Shown: positions 28,812 through 38,317, counted from the stretch's first letter. The stretch is 64,000 bases of DNA from Corynebacterium sp. SCR221107 (GCF_027886475.1 NZ_CP115670.1:2852001-2916000); one strand, 5' to 3'. Program-made: numbers and translations. The notes: a model not told the origin generated them from the sequence alone.

Positions 28812-30422
28812 TTATTCGGCGACATGCTTGACGTCGCGGGAGGCGTGAGCTTCTGCCTCAAGATTCACGTCAGTAGCCTCGGCTGGTTTCTTCACTGGTG
28901 ACTGCGACACCACCGGAACGATCTCGTCATCGAGCTCTCCAGCCAGCGGGTCATGCCCATCATGATCCCGGCGCACGGGATCAACTCGCTTGCCCAGCAT
29001 CTGACGAATAACCAGCACCGCAATGGCGATGATGAAGCCATCCCGACCGAGAACGAAAATGTCGAGGAAGTGTCCCGGCACGCCCTTGTTGTCTTCACCC
29101 ATCATGTGCCACATCAGGACTGGCCACGTAAGAGCGTCGGTAAGCGCCCAGGCAAAAATGAGACGCCAATTCGGCAAGGCCAACGCCGCGAGGACGACAA
29201 GCCAGAGCGAATACTGCGGGCTCCACACCTTGTTGGTCAACAGGAAGGCAGCAACAATGAGATAACACAGCTCGGCCACCCGGGGACGTCTGGCGACCAT
29301 GATGCCTAACGCCGCAATCGCCGCACACGCTCCCAAAAACAAAATGAACGAGACCGTGTTAAGAGTGGTCGGCGTACCGGGACCGTCGAACCCAGCCCAG
29401 CCGAACTCACGGGAGATGACCGCATAAATGGTGGTCCACTCCCAGCCGCGGGTGGTATTAAGGCGGTAGAACTCGCCCCAGGCCTGCGGGTAGGCAAGCC
29501 ACACACCCACGTTGCACACGACCCACGTGACCACGGTGGCCACGGTCATCTTCACCAACGGCACGAAGTTGCGGCTGCGCACCGACAAAACGAAATACGC
29601 GCCCAACAGGAAAAGTGGCCACAGCTTGATGGAGATACCGATGCCGATCCATACGCCAGCCATCCATGCATTGCGTCGACTAAACGCCCACAACGCCAGC
29701 GTCGCCGCCAAGATCGAGGGAATGTCCCAGTTGGTGAATGCATGCATGATCACCAGTGGAGAACATGCCACCAGAATGGCGTCCCACACGCGGTTGCCTG
29801 CCAGTTCGGCCACCAGCCGAACCACGCACACCCACATCATTCCCATGACCAACGCACTGAGGGAAAAGTAAACTGCAACTTCCGGGATAGCCAACGGGAG
29901 TACTTCCACCGCGGGGTAGATAGCACGAGTAATCACGGCCATGATCCACTGGAAAATGCCCGCTAGCACGGGGTATTCCATGTATCTTGTGCGCTCACCC
30001 TCCACCCAACTGTAGGCATAGGGGAATCCCGGTGCGTCAAGCCCACGTCCGCCATAGAGCGGAACGATGTCGTTGTAGCAGGCTGAGGTGTATTGGCGAT
30101 TGCCGGCCCAGTCCAGCACCGCGACCCCGTCGACCATGTTGCCCTGAATGCAGTTGGCCTTGGCAAGGAACCCTAGGCTCAGGAAAGTTAGCGACGCCAC
30201 AATGAGCACGCGGATGGGGGTCCACAACCGCTGCGTGCCGGCCCGGGCGAAGCGTCCCAGCGGGCCGCCGATGAATGCCGCGAAGTCCGAGGCAATAGGC
30301 TCGGTGGCTACCGGGGAGACCCTGCGAGAGGGATCGCTAAGGAAGACGCGCTTGCCGCCCGCCGCCTCATGGGCACCGCCTTCACGCCTGTGGGTCGTGG
30401 TTCGTGCTTGCTGTGTAGCCAC
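28812..30422 (-). CDS. GT87 (DUF2029) membrane glycosyltransferase
   Basis: A 536-residue polytopic protein with about ten hydrophobic segments. The first follows a Ser/Arg-rich cytoplasmic stretch (RVLIVASLTFLSLGFL), and the next extracytoplasmic loop is long and contains acidic and Tyr residues. Blocks such as GVWIGIGISIKLWPLFLLGAY and NKVWSPQYSLWLVVL are characteristic of polyprenyl-phosphate-dependent GT87 enzymes that add mannose or arabinose outside the membrane. The gene occupies the place of mycobacterial Rv0051, next to the penicillin-binding protein. The acceptor is unknown; lipoglycan or arabinogalactan assembly is likely. Confidence 0.85.
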   Translation of the reverse strand: MATQQARTTTHRREGGAHEAAGGKRVFLSDPSRRVSPVATEPIASDFAAFIGGPLGRFARAGTQRLWTPIRVLIVASLTFLSLGFLAKANCIQGNMVDGVAVLDWAGNRQYTSACYNDIVPLYGGRGLDAPGFPYAYSWVEGERTRYMEYPVLAGIFQWIMAVITRAIYPAVEVLPLAIPEVAVYFSLSALVMGMMWVCVVRLVAELAGNRVWDAILVACSPLVIMHAFTNWDIPSILAATLALWAFSRRNAWMAGVWIGIGISIKLWPLFLLGAYFVLSVRSRNFVPLVKMTVATVVTWVVCNVGVWLAYPQAWGEFYRLNTTRGWEWTTIYAVISREFGWAGFDGPGTPTTLNTVSFILFLGACAAIAALGIMVARRPRVAELCYLIVAAFLLTNKVWSPQYSLWLVVLAALALPNWRLIFAWALTDALTWPVLMWHMMGEDNKGVPGHFLDIFVLGRDGFIIAIAVLVIRQMLGKRVDPVRRDHDGHDPLAGELDDEIVPVVSQSPVKKPAEATDVNLEAEAHASRDVKHVAE

Positions 30423-30564
30423 CGCGAATCCTTCGAGCTCCTAGTGATCCTTCGCGCAGCTGTAACCACAGGGGCTGCAACTGCATTTCTTTTACTAAAC
30501 CCTAACGCACCCGCGCGACACGCAAACCCATGCGCCGTCCCAGCAGGCCACATGAAGTAACAAA

Positions 30565-30600
30565 AGGGGGCGCGCCGCAGACGTTGTGCAGCGCGCCCCT
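30565..30600 (-). terminator. Terminator of the penicillin-binding protein gene
   Basis: GGGGCGCGC pairs with GCGCGCCCC across a 15-base loop, with an A-run on the far side that becomes a U-run in the minus-strand RNA. Confidence 0.75.
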
Positions 30601-30662
30601 GTCTTTACCGAGTGCGGTTTCAAGGACACTTGATTGCCTGTCGACGCGGGCAAGCAACCAAA

Positions 30663-32888
30663 CTATTGCCCGATCAGCTCACCAGGGATGACCACTCCTG
30701 GCAAGATCTCCACGCCACCGCCAGTATCGGTACCGGCGTCGGTATCTGCGCCAGCGCCGACTCCCGGATCAACCGGGGCCACCTGCTCGGCGGGCGCATC
30801 GGGTACCGCCGTGTCGGAGGTACCGCCGGTAGTGGTCCCCTCAGTGTAGTCACTGTAGCCACTGCCATTGTCGTAGTAGCTCCAGGTTTGACCGTAGGAG
30901 CCTTCCTTGTAGAAGCCCATTTCCTCAGCTGGTTTGAAGGTCTCGTTCGGCTTGTCCTCTAAGGCGCCGTCGAGGATGTCCTTCCACGTCGAGGCGGGCA
31001 GGCCTGATCCGTACATCAGGCCACCCCAGGAATTGAGAAGCGGAGAATTGTCATCGGTGCCAGCCCACACTGCGGTCGCCAGCTGCGGGGTCGCGCCGAT
31101 CATCCAGGCATCCTTGTTGTAGCCGGTATCCCCCAGCTGAGTGGTACCGGTCTTCGCGGCAGATTGGCGACCTCCTGCCAAAACGTTGCCATTGGAATAG
31201 GACGCAATCGGCAGCATGGCGTCGAGCACGTTGGTTGCCACCCAGCTCGGTACGACCTCCTGGGCGGAGGCGTTGGCATCGTGCTGGTAGAGGACCTCGC
31301 CCTCCGCGGTCTCGACCTTCTCAACGAAATAAGCATCATGTCGCACGCCATAATTGGCTAGGGTTGCTAGAGCGTGTGCCATATCCAGCGGACGGGACTG
31401 GTACTGGCCTAGAATAACGCCCTCATAGGGCTGGCCACCGTTTTCGGTCAGCGTCTTGTCGATCCCCGGCAAAGACTCCGCTACGCCCAATTTGTGGGCC
31501 ATGTCGGCGGTGTCCTGCGTGCCGTTTTCCAAGTCATCCTGCAGGCGCAGGAAGCTGGTGTTGTAAGAGTTCAGCAGCGCCGTTTTGATCGAGCAGGCGC
31601 CACAGCCACCGCCAACATTGGTGACGGTAATTCCACCGGGCAGGGCGTACGGATCGGAACTGTAGTACGTGGATGTCGGAATGCCCTGTGCTACGGCCGC
31701 CGTGAGGCCGAAAACCTTAAAGGTCGAACCGGTCTGCAGTGCCGCGTTCGCATAGTCATAACCGGTGGCGTCCTCACCACCGTAGTAGCCACGGACGGCG
31801 CCGGTGGCAGGCTCAATCGAGACTGCTGCCATGCGGATCTTGCCGCTTTCGCCCTCGAGGTTGCTGCGAACGGCATCGACGGTGGCGTTTTGAACCTGTG
31901 GGTCGATGGTGGTGGTAACGCGCAGCCCCTTGGTCTCCACGTCTTCCTCGGTGATGCCCACGGAGGCCAGCTCGCTCATAACCTGGTTCCTGATGTGACC
32001 GTTGGTACCCTCTGCCTCGGTGTAGGCGCTGGTCAGGGCCGGATCAATGGTCTCCGGATAGACGAGGTTGGCGCGGGTGGTGGCATCGAGCCAACCGGAG
32101 CTCACCATGCCGTCGAGTACATAATTCCAGCGATCTTCTGCTTCTTCGCGGTTGTACCACGGATCAAGCTGGGAGGGACGCTGAATGGAGGCGGCCAGCA
32201 CGGCCGACTGAGACACATCGAGCTGGGAAGCGGGAATATCGAAGTAAGCCTGGGCGGCGGCGTCAATGCCGTAGGCATTGCGGCCGAAATAGATGGTGTT
32301 GAGATAGGCCTCGAGCACCTGGTCCTTCGACCACTCATTGGCCATCTTCACCGAGTAGACCAGCTCCTTGGCCTTACGGGTGTAGGAGTGTTCCTCTCCC
32401 ACCACCATCTTCTTGACGTACTGTTGCGTGATCGTCGAGCCGCCGCCGGCGGAAGCATTGCCGGTAATTTGTCCCAGGGCGGCACGAGCAAAGCCGGTAA
32501 TGGAGAAACCGTTATTGCTGTAGAACTCGCGATCCTCCGCAGCCAACACCGCGTGGCGGGTGTCCTCCGGAACGGTGTCGAGGCTGACTTCTCGGCGGTT
32601 GCCTTCCGGTGGCACGATGCGTGCCAGCTCCGTGGTCGAGTCGGAGGCGTAGATCTCGGTGACCTGCTTGGTCTCCAATTCACCCGGCTTCGGCACGGTG
32701 GCTGTGGTGTAGCCGATGCCGAAGGCAACAAATGGGATCAAGATGATGACCAACAAGAGGGCTAGCAATGAGTTGCGCAACGTCTTGCTCTTCTTCTTCA
32801 ACTGTCGCTTGCCACCCGAGGCCTTGGTGGTGCCACCACCTGCAGTGGAGCCCTCAGGTGTGGTGGGTGAGCTGTTATTTCCTGCCAC
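30663..32888 (-). CDS. Class A penicillin-binding protein (PonA-type)
   Basis: A bifunctional peptidoglycan synthase of 741 residues. A Lys-rich cytoplasmic N-terminus leads to one helix at about 41-60. The GT51 domain has AAEDREFYSNNGFS (Glu118 catalytic) and GGGSTITQQYVKK. The transpeptidase domain has the active Ser388 in GSTFK, the SYN motif and KTGTT. A Gly/Thr/Asp-rich tail of about 80 residues ends the protein. It polymerises glycan strands and crosslinks them outside the membrane. Start GTG at 32888. Position next to GT87 and DUF5318 genes matches ponA1 of mycobacteria. Confidence 0.95.
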   Translation of the reverse strand: MAGNNSSPTTPEGSTAGGGTTKASGGKRQLKKKSKTLRNSLLALLLVIILIPFVAFGIGYTTATVPKPGELETKQVTEIYASDSTTELARIVPPEGNRREVSLDTVPEDTRHAVLAAEDREFYSNNGFSITGFARAALGQITGNASAGGGSTITQQYVKKMVVGEEHSYTRKAKELVYSVKMANEWSKDQVLEAYLNTIYFGRNAYGIDAAAQAYFDIPASQLDVSQSAVLAASIQRPSQLDPWYNREEAEDRWNYVLDGMVSSGWLDATTRANLVYPETIDPALTSAYTEAEGTNGHIRNQVMSELASVGITEEDVETKGLRVTTTIDPQVQNATVDAVRSNLEGESGKIRMAAVSIEPATGAVRGYYGGEDATGYDYANAALQTGSTFKVFGLTAAVAQGIPTSTYYSSDPYALPGGITVTNVGGGCGACSIKTALLNSYNTSFLRLQDDLENGTQDTADMAHKLGVAESLPGIDKTLTENGGQPYEGVILGQYQSRPLDMAHALATLANYGVRHDAYFVEKVETAEGEVLYQHDANASAQEVVPSWVATNVLDAMLPIASYSNGNVLAGGRQSAAKTGTTQLGDTGYNKDAWMIGATPQLATAVWAGTDDNSPLLNSWGGLMYGSGLPASTWKDILDGALEDKPNETFKPAEEMGFYKEGSYGQTWSYYDNGSGYSDYTEGTTTGGTSDTAVPDAPAEQVAPVDPGVGAGADTDAGTDTGGGVEILPGVVIPGELIGQ

Positions 32889-33105
32889 TTAAAATCCGTG
32901 CTTCCTCAATGTGCGCGTTACCGTCAACTCTGACTGCGCGCCGTGCACTGATCGGGTTGCAAACCGACGTGCGGGCGCCTAGCCAGACTAAATCTAAATA
33001 CTGAGTCTAAAGCCAAGTGGGCTATTTATTAAGGTCGCCACTTCGAAATTGACCTCACCTTGTATCTTTTTGCGTATTCATCACCATTGCCCTGCCTTAG
33101 TCGTC

Positions 33106-33471
33106 TTAGTCTGCCTGCCATGACACGGTGACTTCCTTGAGGAGGTGATTCCAACGACAGTCCGGGCACACCTCCACCGTGTGCATGCGAAAGACCTTGC
33201 CTTCAACCGCAAAGCGCTCGATTTCTTCCACGCTACGAGCCGTGGACGACCCCTTCCCGAGGGCATCGCCGTAGACCCAATAGACCTGGCGCAGCTCCTC
33301 ACTCTCGCACACAGGACAGGGGTAGCCGGCCGGGAACCCGTGGTAGCGGGAGGCGGTCACAAGGATAAAATCCGCATCACATAACTGCTGCCTTGCCACG
33401 ATCCCCGCCGAATAGTTCGCCAACACCCGAGCCCGGTTGAGCCGGTGGGAGATCTCCCCGCTGAACTGCAT
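33106..33471 (-). CDS. DUF5318 protein with zinc-ribbon cysteines
   Basis: The protein of about 121 residues starts MQFSGEISHRLNRARVL. Two Cys pairs, CPVC and CPDC, are spaced as in a treble-clef zinc ribbon, and WNHLL near the end matches the DUF5318 family (Rv0049 in Mycobacterium tuberculosis), always found beside ponA1. The role is unknown; a link to envelope growth is inferred from this conserved position. A frame 20 residues longer exists but lacks family similarity. ATG at 33474 is an equal alternative. Confidence 0.8.
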   Translation of the reverse strand: MQFSGEISHRLNRARVLANYSAGIVARQQLCDADFILVTASRYHGFPAGYPCPVCESEELRQVYWVYGDALGKGSSTARSVEEIERFAVEGKVFRMHTVEVCPDCRWNHLLKEVTVSWQAD

Positions 33472-33864
33472 CATTCGTCCCAGTCTAACCATCCCCTCTT
33501 TCCTGTGGCAGAAGACAGGTTTCAAGCTCATCGCCGTCCGTCCACCCGACGCATAAGCCTTTCCTATTAGGTGCGGCTTGGCTTTCTGCTTTGCCTCTCA
33601 CCTATCAACCGAGATACTCCTGCACATCTTCCCATCGATGCCACCATTTCGCTGACCGATATCCCCTCCATCGGGCAACGCAGTTCGAAGTTCCGCTCAT
33701 ACAATATATGTCTCCGCCCAGCAGGGTTCTCACGTTCTCTTCCTCATACTTTCCTGCCTCACACTTTCCCCTTCCTGCCTCATCCAGTAGATCTCAGTTC
33801 GATTCAGATACCTCACTTGTGGCTTTCGAGGAGATGTTTTTTACCTGCTAGATCACCAAGTAAA

Positions 33865-33875
33865 CGTCGGAAAGC
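33865..33875 (-). repeat. GCTTNCCGACG repeat, copy 12
   Basis: In minus sense TTTGCTTTCCGACG, about 100 bp upstream of the MarR gene. Confidence 0.72.
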
Positions 33876-33914
33876 AAACAAAACCGCAGCTTGCAAGACA
33901 TAAATATCGATTAC

Positions 33915-33927
33915 TTTGTTGTACAAA
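33915..33927. promoter_or_regulatory. Inverted repeat in the MarR promoter
   Basis: TTTGT-TGT-ACAAA lies 23 bases ahead of the -10 TATAGA (33950-33955). The ATG at 33964 begins about 8 bases after that -10, with no ribosome site, so the mRNA is probably leaderless. Autoregulation by the MarR protein at this site is inference. Confidence 0.45.
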
Positions 33928-33963
33928 TCTATCTACCGCTGCAGATTCTTATAGAATGCTTAC

Positions 33964-34416
33964 ATGACCTCACAGACCCCATTAGAAATTGCCGCCGAGA
34001 TCCGTCCGGCGCTGACCCAGCTTTACGTGCTGTATTTTCGTCAGGCCGAACAGTCCAAGCTCACCGGGCCGCAGCTGACGATCATGACCCGCCTCGAATC
34101 CGAGGGGCCGGCACGCATTAGCCACATCGCCCAGACCGAAGGCATTCGCATGCCCACCGCCTCCAATGCCCTGCACCAATTGGAAGAACGCGGCATGATC
34201 GAGCGCGTCCGCGACGAGCAGGATCGCCGTGGCGTGAAGGTAAAGCTCACCGATGAGGGGCGCGCCGAGTTGGCTCGCGTCGGACAGGAACGCACCGAGC
34301 ACCTGGCCAAGATGCTAGAGACCCTGTCGCCTGAGAGTTTGGAAATGGCTGGAAATCTCGCACCCGTAATCAATGAATTGGCCAAGGCATACTCTGATAA
34401 CCTTAAAGGTCAGTAG
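33964..34416 (+). CDS. malR: MarR-family regulator, MalR-like
   Basis: The 150-residue protein has a MarR winged helix: LTIMTRLESEGPARISHIAQ, then the recognition helix MPTASNALHQLEERGMI and the wing RDEQDRRGVKVKLT, between dimer helices. In C. glutamicum the MarR regulator MalR is encoded beside a universal stress gene and controls malic enzyme and envelope-stress genes; position here, between the penicillin-binding protein cluster and a universal stress gene, matches that. The name is assigned by synteny from memory. Transcript appears leaderless. Confidence 0.75.
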   Translation: MTSQTPLEIAAEIRPALTQLYVLYFRQAEQSKLTGPQLTIMTRLESEGPARISHIAQTEGIRMPTASNALHQLEERGMIERVRDEQDRRGVKVKLTDEGRAELARVGQERTEHLAKMLETLSPESLEMAGNLAPVINELAKAYSDNLKGQ

Positions 34417-34510
34417 CGCCCTTAACCGATTAGTTATCCGTTCTTAACTGTGGTTTTACGATCGGAGGGGAGCTTGAAGCGCACGACTGGTTTGTTGAGT
34501 ATCCCCTTCC

Positions 34511-35470
34511 ATGACAAAGAAGAATTCCGCACAGGACCGTACTGCACCGCCCAAGTCCCCGATTAGGGTGCTCGTGGCGTGGTCACCGAACTCCGGCGGC
34601 ACCGAGACCATCGAGGTTGCCGCTTGGCTGGCCCGCACCACGGAAGTCGAGATCCGCTGTGTGACCACCTTCCTTCGCCCCTGGCCTTCGCCTTCCATCA
34701 CCAAGCTCGGCGAGAAGTACAAGCGTTGGTTCAAAAAGGAAGCCGCCCGCCTCGAGAAGGTAGTGCGCGCTGAACTATCCAAGGAGGGAATTGAGGAGTC
34801 CTCCTTGGCCAAAAAGGTTTCCATCTTCGCCGACGGCTCCAACGAAGCCGCGCTGTTGGCGCAGGCAGCCGCCGATTTCGAGGCCGATGTCATCCTACTT
34901 GGTTCGGGAGCCACTGCCCCCAAGGGGCGCTTCCTTCCTTCGACCACGGCGGAAACCCTGCTGCATTCTTCGCCCATCTCTCTGGGACTGGCACCGCGGA
35001 GTCCCAAGCTATCCAAACGTGGCATTACCCGCCTCAACTACGCGCATGTCGATGACAGCGATCCCACCCAGCATCTGCTGCGCCTTGCGGCCATGGCCGA
35101 AAGTTGGGGTGTTCCGCTGCGCATCGTGGCGCTCTCGCCCTCCGGATTCGGGCAGGCGCCGGTGACCCAGTCGCTCGAGCTGCCAACAGACTTGGCGTTG
35201 GAATGGCGCGAGAACACGTGGGCGATCCTCGATCGGCTAGGCGATCGCCTGCACGAGCACTTCCCCGAGTTGGCCGTGGAAACAGAGGTGGCCTCCGGTT
35301 CGGGTTGGTCGGGCGCGCTCGACGCGGTTAAGTGGAAGAAGGGGGATCTGCTGTGCCTGCGCTCTACTCCCATGCGTGCCCTTGAGCGGGTGTTCGTGGG
35401 ATCCCAGGCAGCCGAGATCCTGCCCCACGTGCGCGTGCCCGTGTTGATGCTGCAGGAAGTTGCCGACTAG
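34511..35470 (+). CDS. Tandem universal stress protein
   Basis: This 319-residue protein shows two degenerate Usp folds. The first begins IRVLVAWSPNSGGTETIEVA, ends ILLGSGATAPKGRFLPSTTA and keeps a partial glycine loop. The second, from RLNYAHVDDSDPTQ, ends VFVGSQAAEILPHVRVPVLML and lacks the full ATP-binding G-2x-G-9x-G motif, so it may not bind ATP. It follows the MarR gene at 94 bp on the same strand. A stress-related cytoplasmic role is likely; its biochemical activity is unknown. Confidence 0.8.
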   Translation: MTKKNSAQDRTAPPKSPIRVLVAWSPNSGGTETIEVAAWLARTTEVEIRCVTTFLRPWPSPSITKLGEKYKRWFKKEAARLEKVVRAELSKEGIEESSLAKKVSIFADGSNEAALLAQAAADFEADVILLGSGATAPKGRFLPSTTAETLLHSSPISLGLAPRSPKLSKRGITRLNYAHVDDSDPTQHLLRLAAMAESWGVPLRIVALSPSGFGQAPVTQSLELPTDLALEWRENTWAILDRLGDRLHEHFPELAVETEVASGSGWSGALDAVKWKKGDLLCLRSTPMRALERVFVGSQAAEILPHVRVPVLMLQEVAD

Positions 35471-35483
35471 GAGGATCTGAATC

Positions 35484-36173
35484 GTGAACGACCACTCGCC
35501 TTCCACCGCTCCGATCGCCGTAGTCACCGGTGCCAGCCGTGGCGTCGGCCTGGCCGTATCGCTTGCGCTTGCCGACGCCGGCTACCGCGTCAAGGCTCAC
35601 TACCGAAGCGCCCTGCCAGAAGGCCTCGATGGAAATGGCGCTATCGAGTGGTGGCAGGCCGATTTCACCAGGCCACTGGCCGGGCAGGTGCCGAGCTTTG
35701 AGCAGGTTGATGCCCTCGTCCACTGCGCCGGGGTATGCAGCCTCGGCACCACCGAGTCTTCCAGCCGCGCCGAGTGGGAGCACCACATGACGGTCAACCT
35801 CCATGCCCCGGTGGAGCTGACGCAGATGTTACTGCCACAGCTTCGCCAGTCCCGCGGGCAGGTGATTTACATCAACTCCGGTGCGGGAAAGCGTGCCAAC
35901 CCCAATTGGGGGGCTTATGCGGCGAGCAAGTTCGCCGCCCGTGCGTGGTGCGATGCGCTGCGCGCCGAGGAATCCTTACTGCGCGTGACCGGCATCTTCC
36001 CAGGTAGAATCGACACCGACATGCAGCGGGCCATCGTGGCCAGCGAGGGCGGAACCTATGATCCGGCACAATTTCTTGCGCCGGAAACGGTAGGGCGCAG
36101 CGTTCTCCATGCCCTGAATACCCCTAAAGATGGGCATATTCATGAGATCATCTTGCGCCCGGGGGCACACTAG
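35484..36173 (+). CDS. Short-chain dehydrogenase/reductase
   Basis: A 229-residue classical SDR. The cofactor loop VTGASRGVGLAVSLAL (GxxxGxG) lies near the start. NSGAG and the catalytic Tyr and Lys in YAASK are present. It should use NAD(P)H to interconvert a hydroxyl and a carbonyl group in the cytoplasm; the substrate is unknown. The GTG at 35484 has GGAGG upstream, and the gene follows the universal stress gene after 13 bp, so the two are cotranscribed. A chance coding copy of the GCTTNCCGACG word falls in ALADAG. Confidence 0.88.
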   Translation: MNDHSPSTAPIAVVTGASRGVGLAVSLALADAGYRVKAHYRSALPEGLDGNGAIEWWQADFTRPLAGQVPSFEQVDALVHCAGVCSLGTTESSSRAEWEHHMTVNLHAPVELTQMLLPQLRQSRGQVIYINSGAGKRANPNWGAYAASKFAARAWCDALRAEESLLRVTGIFPGRIDTDMQRAIVASEGGTYDPAQFLAPETVGRSVLHALNTPKDGHIHEIILRPGAH

Positions 36174-36237
36174 GAAGATGATTTTTCTCACGGGGCCGTA
36201 GTGGCTTCGCCAGTGTCCGGTAGGGAGGAATTATTCG

Positions 36238-36714
36238 GTGAACAGCATTCATATGGGACATCCGGAAAATGATCTTTCCTCGGATGCCGATTATGCCAAC
36301 CGTTTTAGGCCAGCCCCGACGACCTTCGACGAGCTCGCCGACGCCCCCGATCCCCTGCTGATTGCAAAAAAGAACAAGCGCTCGACCAAGCAGGCGATTA
36401 TCTATGCCTTCGCGGTCATTTTTGGCACCGTGCTCATCGCATTCCTGCTTGCCCTCGTCGCCCGCGCACAGGGCGGCCCGCTGTGCGAGTCTGGGCAGGC
36501 GACGTGGATCTGTTCGCGTTCGGCACAGATCTGGTGGCCGCTGGCCACGAGCCTTGTGCCGGTGTGGGGCACGATTGGTTGCGGTGTCATCTTGTACCGC
36601 AAGTACATCAATTACATTCGCTGGCGCCCGTGGATGGGCACGTTTTGGACGCTGATTCCTTGGTCGATGTTGTGGATGACCACCACTTTCCAGATGGCGA
36701 TTACCGGGCATTAG
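36238..36714 (+). CDS. Conserved membrane protein of unknown function
   Basis: A 158-residue protein with an acidic N-terminal half (SDADYANRFRPAPTTFDELAD) and three or four hydrophobic segments (IIYAFAVIFGTVLIAFLLALV, then WWPLATSLVPVWGTIGCGVIL, then FWTLIPWSMLWMTTTFQMA). Two Cys residues in PLCESGQATWICSR lie in an external loop and may form a disulfide. GGAGG stands eight bases ahead of the GTG. It follows the SDR gene. I recognise no characterised relative. Confidence 0.75.
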   Translation: MNSIHMGHPENDLSSDADYANRFRPAPTTFDELADAPDPLLIAKKNKRSTKQAIIYAFAVIFGTVLIAFLLALVARAQGGPLCESGQATWICSRSAQIWWPLATSLVPVWGTIGCGVILYRKYINYIRWRPWMGTFWTLIPWSMLWMTTTFQMAITGH

Positions 36715-36820
36715 TACCGGCAGCACTTCGCACCAGAGTTTTGCCTCCAGTTCATCTTGCGGTTACTGAAGCTTCTTAACCTTTTCGGGGTCATGAACCC
36801 GGATTTGTTTGGAGGCCCTT

Positions 36821-38272
36821 GTGCGTCATCGTCTCGCTTTATTCAGTGCCGTAGCTACGGCGTTTTCCCTAATCGGCACCGCCACTGCGGTAAGCGCCAC
36901 CGCCACCCCAGCCCCCAGCGTTGTCATCAACGAGGTGGAGTCCAACGGCGATACCGTGGGCGACTGGGTTGAGCTGCACAACACCGACACCTCCCAGTCG
37001 GTCGACATCTCCGGCTGGTCCCTCATCGACGGAGATGCCTCCCACACCCCCATCACCTTCCCCGCTGGCACCGTCATTGAATCGGGTGGGTATTTCGCCT
37101 TTTATACCGACACCGATTCTTCACCCGATGGCAACACCTTCGGCCTCGGCGGCAAGGACTCCGTCACGCTTTCCGACGCCGCCGGCGCGCAGGTCGACAG
37201 CGTGTCGTGGACCGAACATGCCACCACCACGCTCGGACGCACCGACGCGGGTGCCATCGAGGTGACCTCCGCTCCCACCCGCGGCCTGCGCAACGATTTC
37301 ACCCCGGCTACCCCGAACACCCCGGAGGATGCCCCCTTTAGCCCGGCTGGCCTTTCCATCAAACCAGTCGAACTCGGCGAATCCTTCGCCGCCGAGGACT
37401 TCTCCGGCGCCGATGTCGATGCCGCAGGCCGCGCTTGGGTCGTCAACAACGATAAGGGCGAGCTCTACGCCCTCGATTTCGACGAGGCCACCGGCGCCTA
37501 CTCGGTCGCAGGCCACTGGCAGCTGCGCTATGCCGACGGCACCGGCGAGCCCGACGCCGAGGGCGTCACCGTCACCGACGAGGGCATCTATGTCGCCACC
37601 GAGCGCGACAATGCCACCAAGACCGTCTCGCGCCCATCCATCCTGCGCTTCGATGTCCCCTCCGCTGACCAACCTGCCGAACTCACGGCGACCAACGAGT
37701 GGAACCTTGCGGAGTTCACCGGCACGATCGGCGCCAACGGCGGCCCCGAGGCCATCGAGTTCGACCCCGCCACCGGCACCTTCGGGGTGGGCATCGAATC
37801 CACCGCGGAGGTCATGTTCCTGAAGCTGGATCGCGCAGGCAATAAGGCCACGCTCACCCAGCGCATCGCCACCGGCTTCGAAGCCGTGGCCTCCCTCAAC
37901 TATGAGGATGGCGCGTTGCGCATCTCCTGCGACGACGCCTGCGAGGGCCGGTCCGCCATTGTGGGCTCCGACGGCACGCTTTCCTATCAGGCCCGCCCGA
38001 CCGGCATCGACAACCTGGCCACCGAGGGCTTTGCCAGCTTCGCCACCAGCTGCGGCACCCGGTACCTGTGGGCTGATGACGGCGCCACGCTCGGCTCCGG
38101 CATTCTCGCCGCACAGACCTACACCTCGCCATGCAAGCAGGACACCCAATCGGATGACCAGGGCGCGGGCAGCTCCACGAGTGTGCTGGGTATTGTCGCC
38201 GTGCTGGGAGTAATCGGCGCCTTGATCGCCGCACTTTTCAACGCCTTCCTGCAGCTGCCGCACCTCGGCTAA
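36821..38272 (+). CDS. Secreted lamin-tail-domain protein with C-terminal membrane anchor
   Basis: The 483-residue protein has a signal peptide (LALFSAVATAFSLIGTATAVSA), then a lamin-tail domain: VVINEVESNGDTVGDWVELHN and GGYFAFYTD are its opening strands. Residues from about 170 form a beta-propeller-like phytase/esterase-type domain (VDAAGRAWVVNNDKGELYALDFD). Four Cys residues near the end may pair. It finishes with a helix, VLGIVAVLGVIGALIAALF, without an LPXTG signal, so it is probably membrane-anchored outside the cell. Start GTG at 36821 has GGAGG five bases ahead. In bacteria such domains occur in surface nucleases and phosphoesterases; activity here is unknown. Confidence 0.8.
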   Translation: MRHRLALFSAVATAFSLIGTATAVSATATPAPSVVINEVESNGDTVGDWVELHNTDTSQSVDISGWSLIDGDASHTPITFPAGTVIESGGYFAFYTDTDSSPDGNTFGLGGKDSVTLSDAAGAQVDSVSWTEHATTTLGRTDAGAIEVTSAPTRGLRNDFTPATPNTPEDAPFSPAGLSIKPVELGESFAAEDFSGADVDAAGRAWVVNNDKGELYALDFDEATGAYSVAGHWQLRYADGTGEPDAEGVTVTDEGIYVATERDNATKTVSRPSILRFDVPSADQPAELTATNEWNLAEFTGTIGANGGPEAIEFDPATGTFGVGIESTAEVMFLKLDRAGNKATLTQRIATGFEAVASLNYEDGALRISCDDACEGRSAIVGSDGTLSYQARPTGIDNLATEGFASFATSCGTRYLWADDGATLGSGILAAQTYTSPCKQDTQSDDQGAGSSTSVLGIVAVLGVIGALIAALFNAFLQLPHLG

Positions 38273-38317
38273 GCCTCGAAGGGGGTCACCTCACCCCGTG
38301 GCCTTCAATAAATCAAG

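Larger units (their letters stand above)
33472..33963. other. Divergent intergenic region upstream of the MarR gene
   Basis: A 490-bp gap. It contains short T/C-rich direct repeats (CTTCCTGCCTCA-like, about 33740-33785), a GCTTNCCGACG copy, an inverted repeat at 33915-33927, and a -10 at 33950-33955. No gene is supported. Confidence 0.5.

Noticed and set aside
31494..32765. Long plus-strand frame opposite the penicillin-binding protein
   Set aside because: Antisense shadow of a well-supported gene; the translation is low-complexity Gly/Val/Arg-rich and has no motif.
37121..38263. 380-codon minus-strand frame opposite the lamin-tail gene
   Set aside because: Produced by GC-rich third positions of the real gene; composition is Gly/Ala/Arg-rich without domains.
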